The notes beneath the pieces are model-generated. The model was not told the origin of the DNA. It saw only the letters and a program-made list of their open reading frames with translations, and made no database searches. A DNA stretch of 54,083 nt from Polaromonas sp. UBA5171 (GTDB lineage: Bacteria; Pseudomonadota; Gammaproteobacteria; Burkholderiales; Burkholderiaceae_C): positions 3,442 through 57,524 of the forward strand of contig DHWX01000040.1 in assembly GCA_002413395.1 (NCBI GenBank), in the 5' to 3' direction. Below are positions 1 through 8,511 of this stretch, in pieces. A program made the translations under genes and the position numbers. Position 1 is the stretch's first letter, and each line of letters opens with the position of its first letter.

Positions 1-312
1 GGCGGGCAGAATGCCCACCCAGGTCAGGCTGTCGGAAGTGGCCACAAATGGAATGATGGTTTTGCCGGTGGCGCCGGGCGCATCCAGTGTCGAGGCGGAG
101 ACGCGGGTCAGGGTTTGTTGCAAAAAGGTGCGCGCCACGCGGATTTCGTCGAGCCGCTCCAGCCGCTGGTCAATCCTGGTCTCGGTCTGTGCCATGCTGC
201 GCAGGGCGGAGACCAGTCCGAGCATGACGATGGACAGCAGCACCATGACCACGAGCAGTTCGAGCAGGGTAAATCCCCTCTGCCGATTGAATGGCTGCAC
301 TGCGCTTGCCAT
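1..312 (-). CDS. gspJ: Type II secretion minor pseudopilin GspJ (partial)
   Basis: About 104 N-terminal residues are visible; the gene runs off the left edge. The protein opens with a short basic leader and the prepilin-peptidase site G-F-T-L-L-E at residues 13-18, followed by a hydrophobic helix of about 20 residues, the type IV pilin-like start shared by all pseudopilins. The residues after it (arginine-rich amphipathic helix, then R-V-A-R-T-F-L-Q-Q-T) and the place directly after gspI fit GspJ, which joins GspI and GspK in the pseudopilus tip. It starts 20 bases after the gspI stop, so it is probably co-transcribed with it. Assignment to GspJ rather than another minor pseudopilin rests mainly on gene order. 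Confidence 0.8.
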   Translation of the reverse strand, partial: MASAVQPFNRQRGFTLLELLVVMVLLSIVMLGLVSALRSMAQTETRIDQRLERLDEIRVARTFLQQTLTRVSASTLDAPGATGKTIIPFVATSDSLTWVGILPA

Positions 313-332
313 GATGGGGGGGTGGGGCGGGG

Positions 333-755
333 TCACCGGATCACCTCGCCTGGCGGTGGTTTGCGTTGGGGCAGCAGGGTGACCAGGTCAAGTTGCCCGG
401 GGCGCGAGCCGGCGGTCCAGTGGATGGCGAGCCGAATTTCGTGCAAGGGCACGGCCTGCGGGGTGTTGATGCCGCTGTTATAGGGGCTGCTGCGCACTTG
501 CCATTTGAATCCCGCCGTTTCGCCGTCTTCGTTCCAGCCCTCGGCGAGCAAACTGCTGTGGCTCGACAATAGCGACTCGGCCAGCCAGGCTGCTTGCTGG
601 GCCTGGGCCGCGTCGGTCACATTGCGCGCACTGCCACCGGCCACCCGGTATATCAAACCCAGTGACATGGCCATGATGGCGAAGGCGACCAGCATCTCCA
701 ACAACGAAAAGCCGCGCTGGCGCTGGTGTTTGGGCGGCATGGCGGACGGTTTCAT
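333..755 (-). CDS. gspI: Type II secretion minor pseudopilin GspI
   Basis: A 140-residue pseudopilin with a basic leader (K-H-Q-R-Q-R) and the processing site G-F-S-L-L-E at residues 15-20, then the hydrophobic helix M-L-V-A-F-A-I-M-A-M. The short alpha/beta domain ends in a run of basic and proline residues. Length and the pattern after the helix match GspI, the core of the pseudopilus tip complex with GspJ and GspK. Its start codon overlaps the gspH stop by four bases, indicating translational coupling inside the gspGHIJ operon. Confidence 0.88.
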   Translation of the reverse strand: MKPSAMPPKHQRQRGFSLLEMLVAFAIMAMSLGLIYRVAGGSARNVTDAAQAQQAAWLAESLLSSHSSLLAEGWNEDGETAGFKWQVRSSPYNSGINTPQAVPLHEIRLAIHWTAGSRPGQLDLVTLLPQRKPPPGEVIR

Positions 756-1282
756 GGGGTGCGCGGCTGCTGCGTGATTTGCCCTAATAGCCAGTCAACG
801 CGTATGCGCACGCCGGCACCCGATGGCCTGACCAGTTCTATGGTTCCGCCGGAGGAGCCGCCATCTGGCATAAACGCAATGGTCGCTTGCGGGTTGTTGT
901 CTGGCAACGCATCGCTGCCAATCGTGGCTTTGACTTCCAGTGAGGTTGGCAGTGTCTTGAATGGCTGACCCTCAATGCCAAACTGTCGATCGGACAGATT
1001 GACACGGAAGAGCACGACCTGGCCATAGGCCAATGCCTGCTGTCGCGCCTGGCGCAGGTCCACCACCATGGCGCGCACGGTGTCACGGTATTGACTGACT
1101 TCACGCAAGCGATCGTATGCGCTGGGAACCACCGCGACCAGCAGCGTTCCGATGGCTAGCACCACCAGCAACTCGATCAGCGTGAAACCCCGTCGTGGCA
1201 GGTTGACCGGGCTGCGGTTGTTTGGCCTGTCAGGGCTGGTTGCGGATGTCGGCGTTTTCACCATCGCCGCCCGGTGCGCCAT
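752..1282 (-). CDS. gspH: Type II secretion minor pseudopilin GspH
   Basis: A pseudopilin of about 170 residues with the cleavage site G-F-T-L-I-E at residues 33-38 and a hydrophobic helix, followed by a soluble domain typical of GspH/FimT proteins (R-Q-A-R-Q-Q-A-L-A-Y-G-Q-V-V, then F-M-P-D-G-G-S-S-G-G-T near the end). GspH is a minor pseudopilin of the type II secretion pseudopilus. The longest reading frame overlaps the gspG stop by 53 bases and gives a leader of 32 residues; an internal methionine at 1264 gives a shorter leader and is an equally good start. The gene lies between gspG and gspI as in standard T2SS operons. Confidence 0.85.
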   Translation of the reverse strand: MAHRAAMVKTPTSATSPDRPNNRSPVNLPRRGFTLIELLVVLAIGTLLVAVVPSAYDRLREVSQYRDTVRAMVVDLRQARQQALAYGQVVLFRVNLSDRQFGIEGQPFKTLPTSLEVKATIGSDALPDNNPQATIAFMPDGGSSGGTIELVRPSGAGVRIRVDWLLGQITQQPRTP

Positions 1283-1673
1283 CAGCGCCCAAGGTCAGAA
1301 TTTCAACGCCGCCGTCGGGTGTCGGGCTGGTGTATTTATAAGGCTTGCTCCAGGGGTCGGTGGGCACTCCGCCTTTGATGTAGGGGCCGTTCCATCCGTT
1401 GACAGAGCCGGGCTTGGTGACCAATGCGTTAAGGCCTTCTTCGGTGGTAGGGAATCGTCCGACGTCGAGTTTGAAAATTTCGAGGGATTTTTCAAGGTCG
1501 GTGATTTGCAGGGCGGCGGTTTTGGATTTGGCGCCTCCGAGCAGATGCATCACGCGCGGGCCTACCAAGCCTGCCAGCAGTGTGAGGATGACAAGGACGA
1601 CCAGCAATTCGATGAGGGTGAAGCCCTTGTTTTGACGCCTTGCGGGCGACATTTTGAGGTAATTTGGATGCAT
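1230..1673 (-). CDS. gspG: Type II secretion major pseudopilin GspG
   Basis: A 147-residue protein with the leader ending K-G at the G-F-T-L-I-E processing site (residues 17-22) and the hydrophobic helix L-L-V-V-L-V-I-L. The soluble part carries family hallmarks of GspG: a long helix, D-V-G-R-F-P-T-T-E-E-G-L, W-N-G-P-Y-I, the P-W-S-K-P-Y motif and a calcium-loop region D-G-G-V-E-I-L-T-L-G-A-D-G near the C-terminus. GspG forms the shaft of the pseudopilus that pushes exoproteins through the outer-membrane secretin. The start could also be the methionine at residue 8, which gives a more usual leader length. It is separated from gspF by a broken acyltransferase gene, an interruption of the usual gspEFG order. 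Confidence 0.93.
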   Translation of the reverse strand: MHPNYLKMSPARRQNKGFTLIELLVVLVILTLLAGLVGPRVMHLLGGAKSKTAALQITDLEKSLEIFKLDVGRFPTTEEGLNALVTKPGSVNGWNGPYIKGGVPTDPWSKPYKYTSPTPDGGVEILTLGADGAPGGDGENADIRNQP

Positions 1674-1699
1674 GAGCGATCACAAGTGTTTAAGGAAAA

Positions 1700-1705
1700 A
1701 TTATA
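1700..1705 (-). promoter_or_regulatory. Possible -10 element upstream of gspG
   Basis: On the minus strand this is a perfect TATAAT about 27 bases upstream of the gspG start, in the 77-base gap after the acyltransferase remnant. No convincing -35 box sits at the usual distance. If real, it would let gspGHIJ be transcribed independently of gspEF and the broken gene. A chance match is possible. Confidence 0.3.
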
Positions 1706-1750
1706 GGGCAGTTCTAAAAATCCAGTGCCCGGAGGGACGGCTCCGCAATT

Positions 1751-2661
1751 TCAGACCTTGGTATAGCGCCGACGCAGTCTTAGGAAGGGGCGTTCGACAA
1801 AGCGCATGCTGAGATAACCGATTGGAATCATCGCAATGAAGGCCAGCAATGAAACTGGCAGCGCCACATAGAAATTGGAGAGATCCAGCACGTTCGCATG
1901 AATCCATTGCGCAACGGTAAAGACGAAGTAAAAGTGCAGTAAATATATCGAGTAGGAGTATTCGCCGAGGGTGGCGAACAGGTTTGACAGCGGCCCGTCC
2001 TGGTGCAAAAACGACCCGTCATACCAGGCGATCAGGGCGGAAAACGCCAGTCCTTCGAGGGTTGGAAGCACGATCCACAGTCTCGAAGGAGAGGGGTAGA
2101 AAGGCCGTAGATAAAATCCTCCGCTTCTGTCGAACCACCGGTACAGCGTGATGAAAGCTGTGGCAATACCCGCGGCCCGGGCATGCCGGCCAATCAGGTG
2201 GGCGCGGCCGTGAAAGGCAAGGATTCCAAGTACGAACTGGTCAAATCGGCCGAAAATCGTCGAGTAGGCAAGGCTCTGCACTTCGCCCGTCCATGCGTGG
2301 TAGCCGGTCCGAAACAGGATGGCAACCGCCAGCAACAGCCAAAGCCCTTGGTACCCCAGCGCCGCAGGAGGAACAGCAGCAGCGGCATCAGCCTGAGCGC
2401 ACGGTTCCAGAAAAAAAGGTGGTAGACAACGCGCTTCCCATCCAGCAGCTTTGCAAACAGGTAACCGCTCAATGTCATAAACAAGGCAACGCCGACATGT
2501 CCTTCGTCGAACAGGACCAGCGGACCCCAGACCGGGGTACCTTCGAACGGGACGGGTGAGCCGTGCAGCCCGTGCAGGAAGTGCCAGACAAAAACCAGCA
2601 TCGCTGCGATGGCTCGGACGTGATCGAGTGCTACATAGTGCTCGCCGGAGGTCGCTTTCAT
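1751..2661 (-). pseudogene. Frameshifted acyltransferase 3 (OafA/YrhL-type) inside the gsp operon
   Basis: The 5' part (2661 to about 2355) encodes a typical acyltransferase-3 start: A-L-D-H-V-R-A-I-A-A-M-L-V-F-V-W-H-F, then hydrophobic segments and F-F-W-N-R-A-L-R-L-M-P-L. Near 2355 the family reading continues in another frame as L-G-Y-Q-G-L-W-L-L-L-A-V-A-I-L-F, and runs through further membrane segments to S-M-R-F-V-E-R-P-F at the C-terminus. The shift equals one lost base (or two gained). Restored, it would be a protein of about 300 residues with many membrane helices that moves acyl groups onto surface glycans. It begins only 24 bases after the gspF stop and ends 77 bases before gspG, so it appears inserted in the T2SS operon. 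A sequencing indel would also explain the break. Confidence 0.8.
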
Positions 2662-2684
2662 CTCGTACTTGTTGAGACAAGTCC

Positions 2685-3950
2685 CTATACCGCCAGGTCG
2701 TTAACCGAGAGGATACCCAGCATGATGGAGACGATGATGGAGGCGATGAGCAGGCCGAGGACCAGGATGAGCGCGGGTTCAAGCAGGGTCAGGCCGCGTT
2801 TGATGCCGATTTCCACGTCGCGGTTGAAGATGCGGGCGAGCTCCAGCAGCATGGGGCCCATGCGGCCGGTCTCCTCGCCGACTTTGATGAGGTTGACGGC
2901 CAGGGGCTCGAAGATGCCGCTGGCCTGCAGGGCATCGACCATTTTGCCGCCGCTTTTGACTTTTGGAATGACCCCTTCCAGAGCCTGGCGCAGGTTGACA
3001 TTGCCAACCGTCTGAGTGGCAATGTGCAGGGCCGAAAGCAGCGGCACGCCGTTGCCAAGGAGGGTGCCCAGTGAGCGCGCGAAAAGTGTCAGGTCGTATT
3101 TGAGCATCAGCGTGCCCAGCAGGGGCACGCGCAGTGCGCGGGCTTGCCACCACTGACGCCCGGAGGGCGAGCGCCACCACAGGCGCAGCACCCAGAACAG
3201 CAGCATCAGGCCGAGTCCGATGATGAGGCCATAGTCGGTGAAGGCGTGTCCAATGGCCATGATGATCCGGGTGGGGGTGGGCAGCGCGTCGCCCATGCCT
3301 TTGAAGAGGGATTCGAACTGGGGCACGACAAAGCCCAGCATGGCGATGACCGAGAGCACCGCCACACCGAGCAGGATGGCGGGGTAAATGGTGGCGGAGA
3401 CGACGCTTTCGCGCAGCGCCCGCAGGCGCTCCAGGTGCTCGTTCAGGCGTTCGAGCACGGCGCTAAGCTGGCCGCCGGCTTCGCCGGAGCGGACCATGTT
3501 GATGTAGAAGTCACCAAACTGCTGGGGATGGCGCGTGAGGGCGCGGCTCAGGGGGACGCCGCTTTTGACGTCGTCGAGGATGGTCTGGGTCATGCTGGCC
3601 ATGGCGGGTTTGGCATTCATGCCGATGAGCACCCGCAGGGCGTTGTCAAGTGGCAGGCCAGCCCTGAGCATGATGGAGAGTTCGCTGGTCATGACCAGGA
3701 TATCGGCCTGGGTGATGGACTTGGAGTTAAACCGGCCGACCCGCCGGGAGGGACTGGGTGCCTGAGTGGTTGCCAGCGGGGCAAGGCCGCCAGCACTGGC
3801 GCCACTGCTGGCGCTCGCCTCAACCACTTGCAGCGGGGTCAGGTGTTGGGCGCGCAGCTGGTGCATGGCCTGAGCGAGACTGGCGGCCTGCAGGCGGCCT
3901 TCAAGGATTTGGGCGTCGGCTTGGGCGGCTTTCCAGAGGAAGTCAGGCAT
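2685..3950 (-). CDS. gspF: Type II secretion inner-membrane platform protein GspF
   Basis: A 421-residue polytopic protein with two copies of the GspF/PilC domain (roughly residues 80-205 and 285-405), each rich in the family pattern (L-S-I-M-L-R-A-G-L-P-L and A-R-S-L-G-T-L-L-G-N-G-V-P-L). Membrane segments are visible near residues 180-205, 232-252 and 385-412. GspF is the inner-membrane core of the T2SS assembly platform and couples the GspE ATPase to pseudopilus growth. The start overlaps the gspE end by eight bases. A proline- and serine-rich linker of about 25 residues separates the N-terminal 45 residues from the first domain. Confidence 0.95.
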   Translation of the reverse strand: MPDFLWKAAQADAQILEGRLQAASLAQAMHQLRAQHLTPLQVVEASASSGASAGGLAPLATTQAPSPSRRVGRFNSKSITQADILVMTSELSIMLRAGLPLDNALRVLIGMNAKPAMASMTQTILDDVKSGVPLSRALTRHPQQFGDFYINMVRSGEAGGQLSAVLERLNEHLERLRALRESVVSATIYPAILLGVAVLSVIAMLGFVVPQFESLFKGMGDALPTPTRIIMAIGHAFTDYGLIIGLGLMLLFWVLRLWWRSPSGRQWWQARALRVPLLGTLMLKYDLTLFARSLGTLLGNGVPLLSALHIATQTVGNVNLRQALEGVIPKVKSGGKMVDALQASGIFEPLAVNLIKVGEETGRMGPMLLELARIFNRDVEIGIKRGLTLLEPALILVLGLLIASIIVSIMLGILSVNDLAV

Positions 3951-5661
3951 CGGTGTTGTCCTGGGTCACGCGCAGCAGCTCGTCCAGGCTGGTGATGCCG
4001 GCGGCGACTTTGCGCAAGCCGTCTTCGTACAGCGTGTGCATGCCGGCGGCGGTGGCTTTGGTGTGCAGGGATGAGGCGTCGAGTCCGTCGAGGATGCCGT
4101 GGCGCATGCTGTCATCGATGACGAGCAGTTCGTGGATGCCGCAGCGCCCGGCGTAGCCGGACTGGCGGCAGTGCTCGCAGCCGACTGCCTTGTAGAGGTG
4201 GGGCGGGCTCAGGCCCATGCGCTGCAGCCCGCTGCTGAGCACCACGCTGGGGCTGGGTTCGTAGGGTTGTTTGCAGTGCTCGCACAGGCGGCGTACCAGA
4301 CGCTGGGACAGCACGCCATTGACGGAGGAGGTGATGAGGTAGGGCTCGACGCCCATGTCTTGCAGGCGCACGATGGCGCCAGCGGCGGTGTTGGTGTGCA
4401 AGGTTGACAGCACGAGGTGCCCTGTCAGCGCTGACTGGACGGCAATTTGGGCGGTTTCGCCATCGCGCATTTCACCGATCATGATGATGTCGGGGTCCTG
4501 TCGCAGGATGGAGCGCAGGGCGCTGGCAAAGGTGAGCCCGATTTGCTGGTGCACCTGGATCTGGTTGATGCCTTCGAGCTGGTACTCGACCGGCTCTTCG
4601 ACGGTGATTATTTTGTACGCACTGGCGTCCAGCTTGGACAGCGCGGTGTAGAGCGTGGTGGTTTTGCCCGAGCCGGTGGGGCCGGTGATGAGCAGGATGC
4701 CGTGGGGTCGGGCCAGCAGCTGGTTGAAGTGTTCCAGGTTGTCGGGTGCAAAGCCCATGGCCTCAAGGCTGTAGCGCACGCTGGAGCGGTCCAGCACGCG
4801 CATGACAACGCTTTCGCCGTGCACGGTGGGGATGGTGGAGACGCGCAGGTCAAGCTCGCGGCCCTTGACGCGGGTTTTGATGCGCCCGTCCTGGGGCAGG
4901 CGCCGCTCCGCAATGTCGAGGTGGGCCATCAGTTTGACGCGCGAGTTAACGGCGGCGCTGAGCTGGGGCGAGACGATTTCAGAGGTGTAGATGACGCCGT
5001 CCACCCGGTAGCGCACATGCAGGCCGTCGTCGAAGGGTTCCAGGTGGATGTCGGAGGCGCGTAGATCGGTCACGCGGCCAATGATCTGGTTGACCATGCG
5101 AATCACGGGCGCTTCGCTGGCGAGGTCTTTGAGGTGTTCGACAAAATCGCCGGCGTCAAGCTCGAAACCGGGCGCTTCATCGGCCTCGACCTCTTCGTCG
5201 TTTGACGCCAGGGCCTTGTCAATATCGGATTCAAGGGCAACGCAGGGATGAATGGTCAAGCCGGTGGCCAGTTCAAGGGCTTTGAGGATGAAGGCATCGT
5301 CGGGCACGGCCATGGCCACGGTGAGACTGGTTTCGTCCAGGCGCAGCGGGTATACGTGGTGGGTGCGCAGAAAGTCGCTCTGCAAGCCCTCGACGTCGGG
5401 TGCCAGGGCGGGAAAATCGTCCACCGAAACAAAGGGCAGCCCCAGCAGCTGGGCCTCCGCCTGGGCGACGTCGGCTTCGGACACCAGGCCCAGGTTGACC
5501 AGCACCGGCCCCAGAACGCCGCCGGTTTCTTCCCGGGCCGAGGCCGCGCGGTCCAGGTCGCGCGCGGAGAGCTTGCCCATGCTGACCAGCAGTTCGCCGA
5601 GACGGGCCAGTTTTTCTTCAGGGTTTGCCGAGCTTGACAATGCGTCTGGGGCAGCGATCAT
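3943..5661 (-). CDS. gspE: Type II secretion ATPase GspE
   Basis: A 572-residue secretion ATPase. The N-terminal MshEN-type region (about 1-150) is followed by the RecA-like core with Walker A G-P-T-G-S-G-K-T (327-334), an Asp box around 355-360, a Walker B-like I-G-E-M-R-D (395-400) and a His box (L-S-T-L-H-T-N-T). The C-terminal part carries the tetracysteine zinc site C-E-H-C at 460-463 and C-E-H-C at 495-498, diagnostic for GspE/PilB-type assembly ATPases. It energises pseudopilus extension at the cytoplasmic face of the inner membrane. The flanking gspF, gspG, gspH and gspI genes argue for T2SS rather than type IV pili. It heads the minus-strand operon; the secretin gene gspD is not in the window. 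Confidence 0.95.
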   Translation of the reverse strand: MIAAPDALSSSANPEEKLARLGELLVSMGKLSARDLDRAASAREETGGVLGPVLVNLGLVSEADVAQAEAQLLGLPFVSVDDFPALAPDVEGLQSDFLRTHHVYPLRLDETSLTVAMAVPDDAFILKALELATGLTIHPCVALESDIDKALASNDEEVEADEAPGFELDAGDFVEHLKDLASEAPVIRMVNQIIGRVTDLRASDIHLEPFDDGLHVRYRVDGVIYTSEIVSPQLSAAVNSRVKLMAHLDIAERRLPQDGRIKTRVKGRELDLRVSTIPTVHGESVVMRVLDRSSVRYSLEAMGFAPDNLEHFNQLLARPHGILLITGPTGSGKTTTLYTALSKLDASAYKIITVEEPVEYQLEGINQIQVHQQIGLTFASALRSILRQDPDIIMIGEMRDGETAQIAVQSALTGHLVLSTLHTNTAAGAIVRLQDMGVEPYLITSSVNGVLSQRLVRRLCEHCKQPYEPSPSVVLSSGLQRMGLSPPHLYKAVGCEHCRQSGYAGRCGIHELLVIDDSMRHGILDGLDASSLHTKATAAGMHTLYEDGLRKVAAGITSLDELLRVTQDNTDA

Positions 5662-5937
5662 GGATGGAAAAGCCTATTTGTATCAATTACCTGCTATGGT
5701 AATGGCAAATGGCCGCAGGGCTTTGTCAAGTCTCCGATGGGCGGCTTTCGCTGCGCCGGGCGTGACCGAAATCAAGACCGTGGATGCCCGCGTCAAAGGG
5801 ATTGGCGCGGCCGGCGTCGATCCCTGCGGTTTGTCTTGGTAACATGCATGGGTCAGCCCATCTGCGGGGCGCTTATGGCAGCGCCATGAGAATCTGCCCC
5901 AATTTGGCGTTCTCGCCGACTGATTAAGATTACCCCC

Positions 5938-6612
5938 ATGAGCACATCCCTCCAAGACCTCTTCACCCACAACCGTGCCTGGGCCGCGCAAATGGAGGCT
6001 GAGCGACCGGGCTTTTTTACCCGTCTGGTCAAGCAGCAAAAACCCCGCTACATGTGGATCGGCTGCTCCGACAGCCGCGTGCCCGCCAACCAGATTACCG
6101 GGTTGGAGCCGGGCGAGATTTTTGTGCACCGCAACGTCGCCAACGTCGTGGTGCACTCAGACCTCAATGCCTTGTCGGCCATCCAGTTTGCGGTGGAGCG
6201 GCTCAAGGTGCGTGACATCATGGTCGTGGGCCACTACGGCTGCTCAGGCGTGCACGCTGCGCTGGAAGCTGCCCGGATTGGTCTGGCCGACAACTGGATA
6301 CGCCATGTTCAGGACGTGCGCCACCGGCACCGCCAGTTGCTCGAAAGCTTGCCCGAAAAGATGCGCGCCAACGCCCTGTGCGACATCAACGTGATCGAAC
6401 AGGTGGTGAACGTGTCGGTCAGCACCGTGATGGTGGACGCCTGGGCACGCGGCCAGAAAGTCGCCGTGCACGGCTGGGCCTTTGGTGTGCATGACGGCCT
6501 GCTGCAAGATCTGCAAATGACCGTTTCCAGCCCTGACCAGCTGGATGGCTTGTACCGCAAGGCCATAGATCGTGTCCGGGATGTCTGGAAGGCGCCCCGG
6601 CAAAAGGATTAA
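5938..6612 (+). CDS. can: Beta-class carbonic anhydrase
   Basis: A 224-residue beta-carbonic anhydrase that interconverts CO2 and bicarbonate in the cytoplasm. The zinc ligands are visible as C43 in C-S-D-S-R (with D45 and R47 forming the conserved dyad), H99 and C102 in G-H-Y-G-C. The spacing matches the E. coli Can protein closely. The C-terminal W-A-F-G-V-H-D-G-L-L motif is also typical. The stop is followed after two bases by aceK, so the two genes are almost certainly one transcript. No strong ribosome-binding site precedes the chosen ATG, but the alignment to the family start is good. Confidence 0.95.
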   Translation: MSTSLQDLFTHNRAWAAQMEAERPGFFTRLVKQQKPRYMWIGCSDSRVPANQITGLEPGEIFVHRNVANVVVHSDLNALSAIQFAVERLKVRDIMVVGHYGCSGVHAALEAARIGLADNWIRHVQDVRHRHRQLLESLPEKMRANALCDINVIEQVVNVSVSTVMVDAWARGQKVAVHGWAFGVHDGLLQDLQMTVSSPDQLDGLYRKAIDRVRDVWKAPRQKD

Positions 6613-6614
6613 GC

Positions 6615-8429
6615 ATGTTTCCGCAGCGCCTCGACTCGACTGTTGCCTATGACATCGCCAAGGCGATGAGGGACGGCTTTAACCGCCATTACAAGCTGTT
6701 TCGCACCGAGTCGGCGCGCGCCAAGCACCGCTTTGAAACCGCCGACTGGCACGGCCAGCAGCGCGCCCAGCGCGAGCGCATCGAGTTTTACGATCTGCGG
6801 GTGCGGGAAGCATCAACCCGGCTGGAGCGCGAATTCAAGGCGGGCGAGCAACCCATGGAGGTTTGGCATCAGGTCAAGCTGCATTACATCGGCCTGCTGA
6901 TTGACCACCACCAGCCCGAGCTGGCCGAGAGTTTTTTCAATTCGGTCACGACCAAAATCCTGCATCGCAGCTATTTTCAGAACGACTTTATTTTTGTGCG
7001 ACCAGCCGTCAGCACCGAGTACATCGAAAACAGCGAACCCACCGCGCGTCCGACCTACCGGGCGTACTACCCGACTCACGGCACCATGCGCGAAAGCGTG
7101 GTCGGGCTGCTGCAGGATTTTGATTTGCGCCTGGCGTTCGAGGACCTGGAGCGCGATGCCGGTTACGTGGTGCAGGCCATGAAGGCGCAGTTGGGCGAGG
7201 TCAAGCTGCGCGCGAATTTCCAGATTCAGGTGCTGTCGAGTCTTTTTTTTCGCAACAAGGGTGCTTACGTGGTGGGCAAAATCATCAACGGTTTCAGCGA
7301 GCTGCCATTTTCCCTGCCGGTGCTGCATGGCGCCAGCGGCAAGCTGGTGATAGACGCCGCGCTGTTTGGCGAGGATGACCTGCTGATTCTGTTCAGCTTT
7401 GCGCGCGCCTATTTCATGGTTGACATGGGCATTCCGTCAGCCTATGTGCAGTTTTTGCGCAGCATGATGCCACGCATGCCGCGTGCCGAAATCTACAATG
7501 CGCTGGGCCTGGCCAAGCAGGGCAAGACACTTTTTTACCGTGATTTTCTGTACCACCTGCGGCACTCCACCGACAAGTTTCGCATCGCGCCCGGCATCAA
7601 GGGCATGGTGATGCTGGTGTTTGACCTGCCCTCGTTTCCTTATGTGTTCAAGGTCATCAAGGATTACTACCCGCCGCAAAAAGACACCACGCGCGAGCAG
7701 ATCAAGGGCAAATACCTGCTGGTCAAGCAGCACGACCGGGTTGGCCGCATGGCTGACACGCAGGAGTACACCCTGGTGGCGTTTCCGCGTGATCGCTTTG
7801 ACGTCGAGTTGATTGCCGAGATTGAAAAATTCGCGCCCAGCCAGCTTGAAATCAGCGACCGCGATGGCGACGGTCATATGGAAGTCATCATCAAGCATGT
7901 GTACATCGAGCGGCGAATGATTCCCCTGAATATTTACCTGCAGGAAGCGTTTGATGCCGGCGTTGACGAGCCCGCCGCGAAAGACCAGATTGAGCGCGCC
8001 GTGATCGAGTACGGCAACGCCATCAAGGACCTGGTGGCGGCCAATATCTTTCCGGGCGACATGCTCTGGAAAAATTTTGGCATCACGCGTCACGGCAAGG
8101 TGGTTTTTTACGACTACGACGAAATCGAATACGTCACCGACTGCAAGTTCCGCAAAGTGCCGACGCCGCACAATGCAGAAGAAGAAATGAGCGGCGAGGT
8201 CTGGTATTCGGTTGGGCCCAAGGACATCTTTCCTGAAACCTTCGAGCCCTTCCTGCTGGGCAACCCGGCGGTGCGTGAAGTCTTCATGAAGCACCACGCC
8301 GATCTGCTTGATGCGGCCTTCTGGCAGAGTCATCAGGAGCGTATTCGGGCGGGCCATGTGTACGATGTATTCCCGTATGAACAAAGCAAGCGCTTTGTGG
8401 TCATGCACGGTGAGGAGCATGCCGGATGA
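6615..8429 (+). CDS. aceK: Isocitrate dehydrogenase kinase/phosphatase AceK
   Basis: A 604-residue protein matching AceK along its length. AceK phosphorylates and dephosphorylates isocitrate dehydrogenase to switch flux between the TCA cycle and the glyoxylate shunt. Recognisable blocks include the ATP-binding region I-A-P-G-I-K-G-M-V-M-L-V-F near residues 320-332, F-K-V-I-K-D-Y-Y-P-P-Q-K-D, V-K-Q-H-D-R-V-G-R-M-A-D-T and the catalytic stretch G-D-M-L-W-K-N-F-G-I-T-R with V-F-Y-D-Y-D-E-I. A Shine-Dalgarno AAGGA precedes the ATG. It lies two bases after can and 82 bases before a thiolase gene, a context that fits acetate or fatty-acid metabolism. The glyoxylate-shunt genes aceA and aceB are not present here. 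Confidence 0.96.
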   Translation: MFPQRLDSTVAYDIAKAMRDGFNRHYKLFRTESARAKHRFETADWHGQQRAQRERIEFYDLRVREASTRLEREFKAGEQPMEVWHQVKLHYIGLLIDHHQPELAESFFNSVTTKILHRSYFQNDFIFVRPAVSTEYIENSEPTARPTYRAYYPTHGTMRESVVGLLQDFDLRLAFEDLERDAGYVVQAMKAQLGEVKLRANFQIQVLSSLFFRNKGAYVVGKIINGFSELPFSLPVLHGASGKLVIDAALFGEDDLLILFSFARAYFMVDMGIPSAYVQFLRSMMPRMPRAEIYNALGLAKQGKTLFYRDFLYHLRHSTDKFRIAPGIKGMVMLVFDLPSFPYVFKVIKDYYPPQKDTTREQIKGKYLLVKQHDRVGRMADTQEYTLVAFPRDRFDVELIAEIEKFAPSQLEISDRDGDGHMEVIIKHVYIERRMIPLNIYLQEAFDAGVDEPAAKDQIERAVIEYGNAIKDLVAANIFPGDMLWKNFGITRHGKVVFYDYDEIEYVTDCKFRKVPTPHNAEEEMSGEVWYSVGPKDIFPETFEPFLLGNPAVREVFMKHHADLLDAAFWQSHQERIRAGHVYDVFPYEQSKRFVVMHGEEHAG

Positions 8430-8511
8430 GCGAGCCCGCCTGGTCTCGCAAAGCCGTGCTTTCGGTCAGCGTCACTTTTTAATTTTGTTTCCATTTTTCA
8501 AGGAGTAAATC

